Part shown: in pieces, positions 9,141-17,131 of the stretch
Layout of the letters: each line of letters starts with the position of its first letter
How positions within the stretch are numbered: the first letter of the stretch is position 1
Source of the DNA: Acidimicrobiia bacterium
GTDB taxonomy: Bacteria; Actinomycetota; Acidimicrobiia; IMCC26256; JAMXLJ01
Direction: 5' to 3'
Assembly: GCA_035651955.1 (NCBI GenBank)
Contig: DASRES010000011.1
Location: 1 to 44,792 of the forward strand
Length of the DNA stretch: 44,792 nt
Made by a program: the position numbers and the translations under genes
Notes under the pieces: model-generated
What the model was told of the DNA's origin: nothing
Seen by the model: the letters and a program-made list of their open reading frames with translations, nothing else
The model's database searches: none

Positions 9141-11915
9141 CTACGAGTTGCGCCGGCGGGCGGGCGACGCGCTCGCGACCGCCAGCTCGGTGCGGCTCCG
9201 CGCACCGGTCTTGCGCAGCAGGCTCTCGACGTGCTTCTCGACCGTGCGCGGCGAGACGCGCAGCTCGGCCGCGATCTCCTTGTTCGCGAGCCCTTCGATG
9301 ACGAGACGCAGCACGTCCGCCTCGCGCGCGGTGATGCCGTTGCCGGCCCACGGGTTCGCTCGCGTGCTCGCGAGCAGCTCGCGACAACGCTGGGCCGGCC
9401 ACGGCAGCCCGCGCTCGGCGAAGTGCGCGGCTGCCGCGGTCAGCCAGCGCTCGGGATCGCCCCAGCCGTCGGCGAGCGCCGCTTCGGCGGCGAGCAGGCG
9501 AGCCAGCTCGGCCCAGGCCTCGCAGTTGCGGAACGCTCGATCGGCGTCGGCGACCAGCTCGTCGGCTCGGCGCCCTTGCCCGGCCCGCCCCGCGAGGATC
9601 GCCTCCGCGTACGCGATGAGCCCGCGGTTCAGGTGGAACGCGGCGACACCGAGCCGGCGCGCCTCGTCGATCGCGGGCTGGGCACGCCGATCGCCGACCG
9701 ACGCCAGCAGCACCGGCCACAGCGCGCGGATCGCGGCGGGCTCGGCGTGGGGGAGACGTGCGAGGACGCCCATGCCCCGCCCGAACAGCGCGAGCGCCTC
9801 CTCCGTGTCACCGCGGAGCAGCGCGACCGTGCCCCGGGCTCCGGAGCCGAACCCTTCGAGCATCCGGTCCTCCGGCGCAGCGCTCGTCATCAACGTGACG
9901 TAGCGCTCGGTCTCCGCGACGTCGGCGCGCATGCTCGCGCTGCCCGCGAGCATCGCGAGCGCCTTCGAACGGACGATGTCCAACGCGAGCCGCTCGGCGA
10001 TCGCGATCGCGGCGCGCGCGTGGTCGTCGCACGCGTCGAGATCCCACCGGCAGGTGAACGCGGCGGCGAGCTGGAGGTCGAGGACGGCGGCGGTGCTGAG
10101 CGCACCCATCTGCTCGGCGGCGCGCCGCGCGTCCGAGAGACGCGCGATGCCGGCGTGGTCGAAGAGGTCGATCGTGCCGAGCTCGTGGAGCGCGCGCAGC
10201 CGCCAGACGGGCAGGTTCGCGGCCTCCGCGGTCGCGAGCGCGCGCTCGAACGCGTCACGCGCGGCGACGAGATCGTCGAACCGGTGGCTGCGCCCGACGA
10301 TCTCGAGCGCGTGGCACCGGACGTCCGCACTCACGTCGCGCGCGCCGAGAGCGTCCTCGGCGAGCCGTCGCGCGGCGTCGAGGTCGTCCGCGGCGAACGC
10401 GATCTCGGCCTCGAGGACGTCGATGCGCGGCCGCACCGCGGGCGCAGGCCGGTCCCGGCACAGCGCGCGAGCCGCGTCGAGCTGGTTGCGCGCGGTCGGC
10501 CAGCGCGATGCGGCGACCGCGGCCTGCGCGAGACGGAGGTACACCTCGACGCGCGTCGGCTCGGTCTCCGGATCGTCACGCAGACGCGCGATGAGCTGGC
10601 CGCCCGCCGCGGACGCCTCGTCGGCCCGTCCCGCGAGCGCGAGCGCCTCCACGAGCAGCACCTCGCTCCGCGTCGCCTGGGTCTCGCGCTGCAGCTCGAC
10701 CGCACGCCGCAGCGCGTCGATCGCGGTGGCGAGCGCACCCCAGTCGAGCGCCTCGCGCCCCGTCTCTGCGAGCAGCGCGCCTGCCCGCGGCCGGTCGCCG
10801 GCCCGCTCGGCGAGGTCCGCGGCGACCTCGCGCCAGGAGCCGTCGAGCGCGGGATGGGCCGTGTCGACGGCGGCCAACGCGGCCGCCGCGACCGCGCGGT
10901 GGGCCGGTGGGAGCATCCCGTCCAGCACGGCCTCACGGGTCAGCGCGTGCCGGAAGCGGTACGACAGCCCGTCGGAGGTCAGGAGCAAGCGGTCGTGTGC
11001 GCGCGCGAGCGCGTCGCACACCGTGTCGACGGACGCGCCCGTCACTGCGGGCAGCAGCTCCCAGTCGAAGTCGCGACCCAGCACCGCTGCCGCCTCCACG
11101 ACCGCGCGCGCGTCGGGCGTGAGGTCGGCCAGGCGCTCGCGCACCGTCTCCGCGAACGACTGTGGCAGACCGGGCGACGCGAGCAGCTCCTCGACGAGGA
11201 GGGGAACGCCCTCGGCCGTGCGCTGCACGTGCGTGATCACCTCGTGCGGCGCATCGGGGACGCACGCGGCCGCCATCGCGGCCATCGCCTGGGCGTCGAG
11301 GCGCTCCAACGCGAGATGCACGACGCCAGCGCGGCCGCGCAGGCGTCGGAGGAGCTCGAGCGCGGGTGACTCCGGCGCGTCGCGCAAGGTCATCGCGCAC
11401 AGCACCCGTTCCGAGGTGAGGTTGTCGGCGAGGTACTCCAGCACCGCGACCGTGTCGCGGTCGGCCCAGTGCAGGTCCTCCAGCACGACGACGAGCCCGT
11501 CGGGCGCGACCCGTCGCAGGAGCTGGACGAGCGCTTCGCCCCGGATCGCGGGTGACGTCGCGGTCGCGGTCTCCGTCTCCGCGACACCGGGCAGCAGCGC
11601 GCCGAGCGCGCCACGCCACGGCGCGAAGCGCTCGTCGTCGGGCAGGTCGCGGTCGCGCAGCAGCTGCAGCAGCGCCTCGGTCAGCGGCCGGTACGGCACG
11701 CTCGTGGACGACGGCACCGCGCGACCGCACACCGTCGGGACGCCGTGCGCGGCGGCCCGCGCCGTCAGCTCGCGCACGAGACGCGACTTGCCGATCCCCG
11801 GCTCACCGCTGAGGACGACACACCCGCCCCGGCCGTCGAGCGCGCCGGTCAGCGACGCGTCGAGCCGTGACAGCTCGGCGTCCCGGCCGACGAGCGTCGG
11901 GCACAGCACCTGCAC
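9141..11915 (-). CDS. LuxR-family regulator with N-terminal ATPase (LAL type)
   Basis: About 924 residues. The N-terminal STAND-like ATPase has Walker A GEPGIGKS (about residues 37-44) and a Walker B region with VVVLEDLHWADRD. A long helical, TPR-like middle region follows. The C-terminal LuxR HTH lies in the last 65 residues, with ITAREADVLRLVIEGLANKE then SPRTVEKHVESLLRK. Such proteins are large ATP-dependent activators; the inducer is unknown. GTG 11915 gives PTLVGRDAEL near the N-terminus, as usual; TTG 11945 is a weaker choice. Its stop is 117 bp before the NTF2-like/cupin pair on the same strand, which it may control. Confidence 0.88.
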   Translation of the reverse strand: MQVLCPTLVGRDAELSRLDASLTGALDGRGGCVVLSGEPGIGKSRLVRELTARAAAHGVPTVCGRAVPSSTSVPYRPLTEALLQLLRDRDLPDDERFAPWRGALGALLPGVAETETATATSPAIRGEALVQLLRRVAPDGLVVVLEDLHWADRDTVAVLEYLADNLTSERVLCAMTLRDAPESPALELLRRLRGRAGVVHLALERLDAQAMAAMAAACVPDAPHEVITHVQRTAEGVPLLVEELLASPGLPQSFAETVRERLADLTPDARAVVEAAAVLGRDFDWELLPAVTGASVDTVCDALARAHDRLLLTSDGLSYRFRHALTREAVLDGMLPPAHRAVAAAALAAVDTAHPALDGSWREVAADLAERAGDRPRAGALLAETGREALDWGALATAIDALRRAVELQRETQATRSEVLLVEALALAGRADEASAAGGQLIARLRDDPETEPTRVEVYLRLAQAAVAASRWPTARNQLDAARALCRDRPAPAVRPRIDVLEAEIAFAADDLDAARRLAEDALGARDVSADVRCHALEIVGRSHRFDDLVAARDAFERALATAEAANLPVWRLRALHELGTIDLFDHAGIARLSDARRAAEQMGALSTAAVLDLQLAAAFTCRWDLDACDDHARAAIAIAERLALDIVRSKALAMLAGSASMRADVAETERYVTLMTSAAPEDRMLEGFGSGARGTVALLRGDTEEALALFGRGMGVLARLPHAEPAAIRALWPVLLASVGDRRAQPAIDEARRLGVAAFHLNRGLIAYAEAILAGRAGQGRRADELVADADRAFRNCEAWAELARLLAAEAALADGWGDPERWLTAAAAHFAERGLPWPAQRCRELLASTRANPWAGNGITAREADVLRLVIEGLANKEIAAELRVSPRTVEKHVESLLRKTGARSRTELAVASASPARRRNS

Positions 11916-11987
11916 CGGGACAGTCTGCCGCCTGCCGGACGGCAACCGACACGGTCACGACACCGCTGCGACACTGCTCCGACGCTG

Positions 11988-13229
11988 CTACGTCGCTACG
12001 GGACCCGCGACCACCGGCAACGACGTCAGGCCGCGCAGCACGAGCCCGTCGCCGTGCCCCCAGTGGAGCCGCTCGACGGGCACCGCGAGTCGCAGGTCGG
12101 GGAAGCGCCGGAACAGCTCGCCCAAGGCGATCTCGCCCTCCATCCGGGCGAGCGGCGCGCCGAGGCAGAAGTGGATCCCGTGGCCGAAGCCGAGGTGTCG
12201 ACCGTTCGAACGTGTGATGTCGAAGTCGTCGGGCCGCGCGTAGTGCGACGGGTCGCGGTTGGCGGACGCCAGGTTGACGACGATCTGCGCGCCGGCGGGG
12301 ATCACGACGCCACCGAGCTCGATGTCCTCACGCGCGTACCGGAACGTCGCGTGCGGTACGGGCGCGTCGTACCGGATCACCTCCTCGACCACGTTCGCGA
12401 CCAGTGACGGATCGCGGCGGAGTCGAGCGAGCTGGTCCGGATGCGTCAACAGCGCGACGACCGCGTTGCCGATCAGGCTGGCCGTCGTGTCGTGGCCGGC
12501 GACGATCAGCTGGAAGATCGTCGACAGGAGCTCCTGCTCGCTCAACCGGTCCTCACCGTCGCGCGCGCCGATCAACGCGCTCACGAGCGCGTCGTCCGGC
12601 TCTCGTCGCTTGCGCGCGACGAGCTCGACCAGGGTGGCGACGACGTCGTCGGAAGCGAGCTTCGCGGCCGCGAGCTCCTCGGGTGTGCGCGTCGGCACGA
12701 GCATGTCGCGCAGCGAGCGGCCGAACGGTGCGCGCCACGCTTCCGGCACGCCGAGCAGCGCGCAGATCACGGTGAACGGCAGCGGGAACGCGAACGACGG
12801 CACGAGGTCGACGACCGCGTCGGGACCGCGGGCGACGATCGCGTCGAGCATCGTCCCGACGATCGCTTCGACATCGGCGCGGAGCGCTTCGACCCGTCGC
12901 ATCGAGAAGGCACCCGCGACGAGGCGGCGGAGGCGGGTGTGGTCCGGGGGATCGACGGCGAGCATGTGGCGCGCGAACGCGGGCCCCGGCAGGCCTTCCG
13001 CGACGACGCCGCCCGACGACGCGAGGGCCGCGTGCATGTCCTTCGAGATGCGCGGGTCGTTCAGGGCGGCCTTTGCCTCCGCGTACCGGACGACCAGCCA
13101 GGCGTCGTGACCGTCGGCGAGCGTCACCTCGTGCACCGGCGCGCGCCGGCGTACCTCGTCGAACAACGGGAAGGGGTCGTCCGGATCGAAGTCGCCCCAC
13201 GCCGCCAGCGCCCGGTCGATGGTCTCCAC
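11988..13229 (-). CDS. Cytochrome P450
   Basis: A 413-residue bacterial class I-type P450. All hallmarks are present: I-helix AGHDTT (244-249), the K-helix ExxR in EEVIR (E283, R286), RYAREDIELGGVVIPAG, and the haem loop FGHGIHFCLGAPLAR with the thiolate C355. It is soluble, with no membrane anchor. No ferredoxin or ferredoxin reductase lies next to it, so electrons must come from elsewhere. The GTG start at 13229 yields the normal N-terminus. A palindromic box (13263-13280) stands 33 bp upstream, matched by an identical arrangement before the NTF2-like gene at 14969. Substrate unknown. Confidence 0.93.
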   Translation of the reverse strand: METIDRALAAWGDFDPDDPFPLFDEVRRRAPVHEVTLADGHDAWLVVRYAEAKAALNDPRISKDMHAALASSGGVVAEGLPGPAFARHMLAVDPPDHTRLRRLVAGAFSMRRVEALRADVEAIVGTMLDAIVARGPDAVVDLVPSFAFPLPFTVICALLGVPEAWRAPFGRSLRDMLVPTRTPEELAAAKLASDDVVATLVELVARKRREPDDALVSALIGARDGEDRLSEQELLSTIFQLIVAGHDTTASLIGNAVVALLTHPDQLARLRRDPSLVANVVEEVIRYDAPVPHATFRYAREDIELGGVVIPAGAQIVVNLASANRDPSHYARPDDFDITRSNGRHLGFGHGIHFCLGAPLARMEGEIALGELFRRFPDLRLAVPVERLHWGHGDGLVLRGLTSLPVVAGPVAT

Positions 13230-13262
13230 GGTGCGGTTCTACGCCGCCGGCGCGCGGAGCGA

Positions 13263-13280
13263 ATCGGGTGATTGCCCGAT
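13263..13280 (-). promoter_or_regulatory. Palindromic box before P450 gene
   Basis: ATCGGG-TGATTG-CCCGAT has perfect 6-bp arms around a 6-bp spacer. On the minus strand it is preceded by GAAAG and ends exactly 33 bp before the P450 start codon. The same GAAAG-box, in the same orientation and at the same distance, precedes the gene at 14969. It is likely an operator or activator site; the HD-GYP/LuxR gene lying between the two boxes is the first candidate to bind it. Confidence 0.65.
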
Positions 13281-13298
13281 CTTTCTGGCCGCGCGTCG

Positions 13299-14855
13299 TC
13301 AGCCCGCGGTGCCGCTGGTGAAGCCGTGCTGCATCGCGAACAGCGCGGCTTCGGTGCGGGTCGAGATGCCGAGCTTGGCGTAGATGTGCTCGAGGTGCGA
13401 GGACACCGTCTTGCGCGAGATCGACAGCTCCTTGGCGATCTCCGGGTTCGACCGGCCGCGCGCGAGGCAGACGAGCACGTCCGCCTCACGCGGCGTGATA
13501 CCGCCCGGAAGCTCGGCCCGGCGGCGCACGCGCTCACCGCTCGCGCGCAGCACCGCGTTCACGACCTCGCCGTCGAGACGGGCGGCCCGCACCTCGTCGC
13601 GCATGATCTCCGCGACGCGCGTGGGATCGACGGCGTCGCGGTGCGGGCGGGGCTGCCCGAGCGCGTTGTGCACGTCGGCAGCCGCGAGGATCCGGGCCGG
13701 CAGCGGCAGCGCGTCGCCGCGCAGACCGTGCGGATAGCCCGACCCGTCGAGCCGCTCGTGGTGCAGCGACGCGCAGCGCGCGACGTCGGCCAGCAACGGT
13801 GTGCGCGCCAGCATGCGCTCCAGCAGGTAGGGATGTGTCCGCGCGCGTTCGCGCCGGCTCAACGACCACGGGCCCGGCTCGTCCCACACGCCGCTCGGGA
13901 CACCGATCATCCCGACGTCGTGCACGAGCGCGGCACGGCGGATCATCTGCACGTCGCCCGCACCCAGCCCCAGCGCGGTCGCTGCCGTCGCGGCCGTCGC
14001 GGCGACACCGCGTGAGTGACCCGCCCGGCACGGTGACTTCAGGTCGGCGAAGTCCGCGAGCGCTTCGAGCGCGGCGTCGAGCTGCTCGTCGCTCAGCTCG
14101 GCACCGAGACGGGGGTCGAGCGCGATCACCTCGTCCCACGCCGAGACCTCGTCGATGCCGGCGAGCACGTCAGCAGCGTGCCCGCAGAACACGTCGACGA
14201 GCTCGGGATCGAAGTGCGTGCCCCGCCGTCGACGGGCGACGTCGACGGCCGCCTCGCGTCCCGCGGTGAAGTGGTACGCCTCGACCGCGTCCGCGAGCTG
14301 GACGATGCGCGCGGCCAACGCGAGGTCGTCCCTCCCGACCGCGCCCGGAACACCGCGCCCGTCCCATCGTTCGAACGCCTGCACGAGCGGCCGCTGCACC
14401 TGGTCGCCGAGGCCGAGACGCTGCGCGAGCTCGCCGGTCGACTGGCAGTGCGAGAGCATCACCTGCCGTACCGAGCGACCGCCGCTCGCGACGAACCGGC
14501 TCGCCATGCTGAAGCGCCGGACCGGTGAGCGGCCCCGGCCGAGATGGCGGAGCATGAAGACGGCCAGCGTCATCCCCGCGAGATCGCCGTCGTGCGTGTC
14601 CGCGAACAGTCCCGTCTCGTCGCCGAACAGCTCCGCGAGATCACTCGTGTCGGCCGCGCAGCCGACCCACGTCAGCAACGACGTGTAGTACGTCGCCGAT
14701 CGAACCTCGTCGCCCGCACCGGCGAGGTCGGCGAGGCGCATCGCGATCACCGTCTGCCGCAGCACGCGCTCGACTGGCCGGCCCATGCCGAGGTCGGACA
14801 CCAACGACAACGTCGCCACGAGCTCCGAGAGCCGCACGGTCGAGGTCGACTGCAT
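13299..14855 (-). CDS. Tandem HD-GYP-like / LuxR HTH regulator
   Basis: A 518-residue protein. The first half (about 1-235) is a degenerate HD-GYP module, with SHCQSTGELAQRLGL, ERWDGRGVPG and ARIVQLADAVEAY but no intact HD pair. A second module (about 280-440) keeps RAALVHDVGMIGVPSGVWDE and HHERLDGSGYPHGL, so it may hydrolyse or sense a nucleotide. The last 65 residues form a LuxR HTH with ITPREADVLVCLARGRSNPE and SRKTVSSHLEHIYAKLG. Coupling a phosphodiesterase-like sensor to a DNA-binding domain suggests nucleotide-responsive transcription control. ATG 14855 was chosen because the upstream extension lacks domain character. Matching palindromes flank the gene on both sides. Confidence 0.87.
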   Translation of the reverse strand: MQSTSTVRLSELVATLSLVSDLGMGRPVERVLRQTVIAMRLADLAGAGDEVRSATYYTSLLTWVGCAADTSDLAELFGDETGLFADTHDGDLAGMTLAVFMLRHLGRGRSPVRRFSMASRFVASGGRSVRQVMLSHCQSTGELAQRLGLGDQVQRPLVQAFERWDGRGVPGAVGRDDLALAARIVQLADAVEAYHFTAGREAAVDVARRRRGTHFDPELVDVFCGHAADVLAGIDEVSAWDEVIALDPRLGAELSDEQLDAALEALADFADLKSPCRAGHSRGVAATAATAATALGLGAGDVQMIRRAALVHDVGMIGVPSGVWDEPGPWSLSRRERARTHPYLLERMLARTPLLADVARCASLHHERLDGSGYPHGLRGDALPLPARILAAADVHNALGQPRPHRDAVDPTRVAEIMRDEVRAARLDGEVVNAVLRASGERVRRRAELPGGITPREADVLVCLARGRSNPEIAKELSISRKTVSSHLEHIYAKLGISTRTEAALFAMQHGFTSGTAG

Positions 14856-14917
14856 CGCACGAATCCTCCCACGTGCCGCGGAGGCAGCGAGCCGCTGTGC
14901 CGTTGCGCGCCCGAAAG

Positions 14918-14935
14918 ATCGGGTGGTTGCCCGAT
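14918..14935 (+). promoter_or_regulatory. Palindromic box before NTF2-like/DsrE genes
   Basis: ATCGGG-TGGTTG-CCCGAT, preceded by GAAAG at 14913-14917, ends exactly 33 bp before the ATG at 14969. It is the counterpart of the box at 13263-13280. It also lies 62 bp upstream of the divergent HD-GYP/LuxR start at 14855, so it could serve autoregulation. Confidence 0.65.
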
Positions 14936-14968
14936 GTGGACGCGCCGGACCCGTCGTACAACGACACC

Positions 14969-15379
14969 ATGACCGAGGTTCAGCCGGCCGCCAACGCGCA
15001 GTTCGGTGTCGCGGGTGTGCTCCTCGACGCGTTCGCCGCGCACGACTTCGACGGGCTCGCGGCCGCGCTCGATCCCGCCGCGACGATGTCCGCGCTGCTG
15101 CCACGCGGTCTCGTCGAGTGGGAGGGCGCGGACGAGATCTGCGGCGCGTTCGGGACGTGGTTCGGCGACGTCGAGGACTTCGAGGTCGTCGACGTCGCGG
15201 TCGGCCAGGTGGGCGCGCTGCTCCAGCTCCGCTGGCGTGTGCGCGTCCGCGGCGGCCGCTTCGGTGACGAGGCGACGATCGCCGAGCAGTGCGCGTACGC
15301 GAGCTGCGGTCCGAGTGCGCGCATCACCCGCGTCAGGTTGCTGTGCTCCGGGTTCTGGCCCGAGCACGGCGCGACCTGA
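14969..15379 (+). CDS. NTF2/SnoaL-like protein
   Basis: A 136-residue protein with the NTF2-like pattern. FGVAGVLLDAFAAHDFDGLA is followed by LDPAATMSALLPRGLVEWEG, ADEICGAFGTWFGDVEDFEV, a strand with GALLQLRWRVRV and a final strand with ARITRVRLLCSGFWP. No catalytic residues can be assigned with confidence. ATG 14969 lies 33 bp after the palindromic box shared with the P450 gene, linking the two genes in one regulatory unit. The DsrE gene follows after 46 bp on the same strand and is probably co-transcribed. Confidence 0.78.
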   Translation: MTEVQPAANAQFGVAGVLLDAFAAHDFDGLAAALDPAATMSALLPRGLVEWEGADEICGAFGTWFGDVEDFEVVDVAVGQVGALLQLRWRVRVRGGRFGDEATIAEQCAYASCGPSARITRVRLLCSGFWPEHGAT

Positions 15380-15425
15380 CCGCCGCGCACCGCACATCCC
15401 CGACCACCCGAGAGGAGCACCAGCC

Positions 15426-15806
15426 GTGACGACCACCGCCGCCCCCGACAGCAAGGTCCTCATCTGCCTGAACCACGGGGCCGAGGAGCCCGAGAACGTG
15501 CTGATCGCCTACCTCGTCGGCGTCGAGGCACTCCGCGCCGGCAAGCAGGCGCTGATGTTCCTCACCAAGGACGGGATCCACGCCGCGACGCCGGGGTTCG
15601 CCGAGAAGATCGAGGTGCCCGGTGCGCCGTCGGCCAGCGCGCTGAACGACGAGTACCTCGAGAGGGGCGGCCGGTTCTTCGCCTGCCCCGTGTGCGTGAA
15701 GACGCGCGACATGCAGAACGCCGAGTGGCTGCCGAACGCCGAGGTCGCCGGCATGCCATCGGTGTACGAGTACACGCAGGGCGGTGCACTCGTCTTCAAC
15801 TACTGA
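15426..15806 (+). CDS. DsrE-family protein
   Basis: A 126-residue DsrE/DsrF-like protein. It has KVLICLNHGAEEPENVLIAY at the N-terminus, then VEALRAGKQALMFLTKDGIH and a conserved pair of cysteines in FFACPVCVKTRDM. It ends with a segment containing EYTQGGALVFNY. The family includes sulfur-relay subunits and peroxiredoxin-like proteins of unknown role; the CxxC invites a redox or sulfur-carrier function. GTG 15426 has GAGAGGAG upstream. It follows the NTF2-like gene in what looks like a two-gene unit. Confidence 0.85.
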   Translation: MTTTAAPDSKVLICLNHGAEEPENVLIAYLVGVEALRAGKQALMFLTKDGIHAATPGFAEKIEVPGAPSASALNDEYLERGGRFFACPVCVKTRDMQNAEWLPNAEVAGMPSVYEYTQGGALVFNY

Positions 15807-15981
15807 TCCGCGCACGGCGGCGGCCGTCACAGCGTCCATGCGTCGCCGGCACGGCGCCGGGCCAGACGAGCGACGCATGAAACGAGGGCTGTGCGGCGAG
15901 GCCGGTGGCGCCCGCCGAGCTTCGTGCCGTCGGCGAGTACCCTTCGCTGGGACGCGCGCGTCGCGCGCAGAACGGCGGCCG

Positions 15982-16169
15982 ATGGATCGTCCGAGTGAGA
16001 CGACGCGGCCGCGACCGGGGCGGGGTCGGCCGGCGGACGAAAGGCGTACGAGCGGGCCGCACGAGCGCATCGCGTCGCCGAGGAGCGGCATCTCGACGCC
16101 GCGAATTGTCACGACCGCGCCGCGCTGCTCCAGGCGGAGCACGCGCGGCACCTCGTCGAGGGTTTCTAG
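15982..16169 (+). pseudogene. Frameshifted small helical protein, paralogue of the 42186-42470 gene
   Basis: An ATG at 15982 opens a frame (MDRPSETTRPRP..., ...RPADE) that loses sense near 16039-16044. A -1 shift there enters a frame reading KAYERAARAHRVAEERHLDA, then NCHDRAALLQAEHARHL, and stops at 16167-16169. The second part matches the C-terminus of the 42186-42470 product at 23 of 33 positions, including LQAEHxRHL. Its stop overlaps the stop of the convergent dehydratase gene in CTAG. One missing base in GACGAAAGG would restore a 62-63-residue protein, so decay or a sequence error are both possible. Function unknown. Confidence 0.45.
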
Positions 16170-17131
16170 CCCGCGGCTCCGCGGTCGAAGGGCAGCCGGG
16201 CGGGGTCGGCGTTGCCTCCCGACAGCACGATGCCGACCGTGTCGGGAAGCGCACGTGTTCGCGCGAGCGCGAGGACGCCGGCGAGCGCGGTCGCCGCGCT
16301 CGTCTCGACGACGAGCTTCGTGCGCGTGAACAGCAGACCCATCGCGTCGACGATCTCGGCGTCGGTGACGCGGACGATGCCGGTCGCGAGGCACGACAGG
16401 ATCGAGAACGTGCGGTCGCTCAGCTCGGTCAGCAGGCCGTCGGCGATCGACGCCGCGGTGGCGTTCTGCTGACGACGGCCCGAGGCGAGCGCCCGGTAGG
16501 CGTCGTCGACCGTCTCGGGCTCGGCACCCCAGACCTCGCGGGCGGGGTCGAGCGCGCGTGACGCGATCGCGGTGCCGCTGAGCAGGCCGCCGCCACCGAC
16601 GGGCGTGATCACGAGCCCGGTCTCGGGATGGTCCGTCAGGAGCTCGAGCGCGGCGGTCCCCGCGCCCGCGATCACGTCCGGGTCGTCGTAGGGGTGGACG
16701 ACGCACGCACCCGTCTCGTCGACGACCGCGCGCAACGTGCGCTCGCGGTCTGCCAGCGTCGGCTCGCACGGCACCACGTGAGCGCCGTAGGCGCGGACGG
16801 CGTCGAGCTTGACGCGCGGCGCCGTCGTCGGGATGACGACGTGGGCCGGGATCCCGCGCCGCGCTGCCGCGTAGGCGAGCGCGGCCGCGTGATTGCCCGA
16901 CGAGTGCGTCGCCACGCCGCGCCCGGCGTCGTCCGCGCCGAGCCGGAACACCGCGTTGCACGCGCCGCGGGCCTTGAACGAACCCGTGCGTTGGAACGTC
17001 TCGCACTTGAGCAGCAGGCGCGTGCCGGCGAGGGAGTCGAGCAGGCGGCTCGTGAAGACCGGCGTCCGGATCACGTGCGGCGCGATGCGCGCGCTCGCGT
17101 CACGGATGTCGTCGATCGTCGGGGCGGTCAC
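16166..17131 (-). CDS. Threonine/serine dehydratase-like PLP enzyme
   Basis: A 321-residue fold-type II PLP enzyme. The Schiff-base lysine is K53 in RTGSFKARGA, the substrate-carboxylate loop is THSSGNHAAALAYAA, and the phosphate-binding glycine loop is PVGGGGLLSG. It ends with VGIVLSGGNADPARLPF. No C-terminal ACT domain is present, so it resembles catabolic threonine/serine dehydratases or serine racemase rather than feedback-inhibited IlvA. GTG 17131 overlaps the M28 peptidase stop as GTGA (17128-17131), indicating translational coupling and perhaps a shared peptide or amino-acid breakdown role. Confidence 0.9.
   Translation of the reverse strand: MTAPTIDDIRDASARIAPHVIRTPVFTSRLLDSLAGTRLLLKCETFQRTGSFKARGACNAVFRLGADDAGRGVATHSSGNHAAALAYAAARRGIPAHVVIPTTAPRVKLDAVRAYGAHVVPCEPTLADRERTLRAVVDETGACVVHPYDDPDVIAGAGTAALELLTDHPETGLVITPVGGGGLLSGTAIASRALDPAREVWGAEPETVDDAYRALASGRRQQNATAASIADGLLTELSDRTFSILSCLATGIVRVTDAEIVDAMGLLFTRTKLVVETSAATALAGVLALARTRALPDTVGIVLSGGNADPARLPFDRGAAG

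Noticed and set aside
9123-11369. Rightward 748-codon open frame antisense to the LuxR-ATPase gene
   Set aside because: Arg/Glu-rich composition without domains, and it covers a gene with intact Walker and HTH motifs on the other strand.
15807-15981. Possible genes between DsrE and the broken helical gene
   Set aside because: Open frames here are Arg-rich shadows with no ribosome site or recognisable motif.
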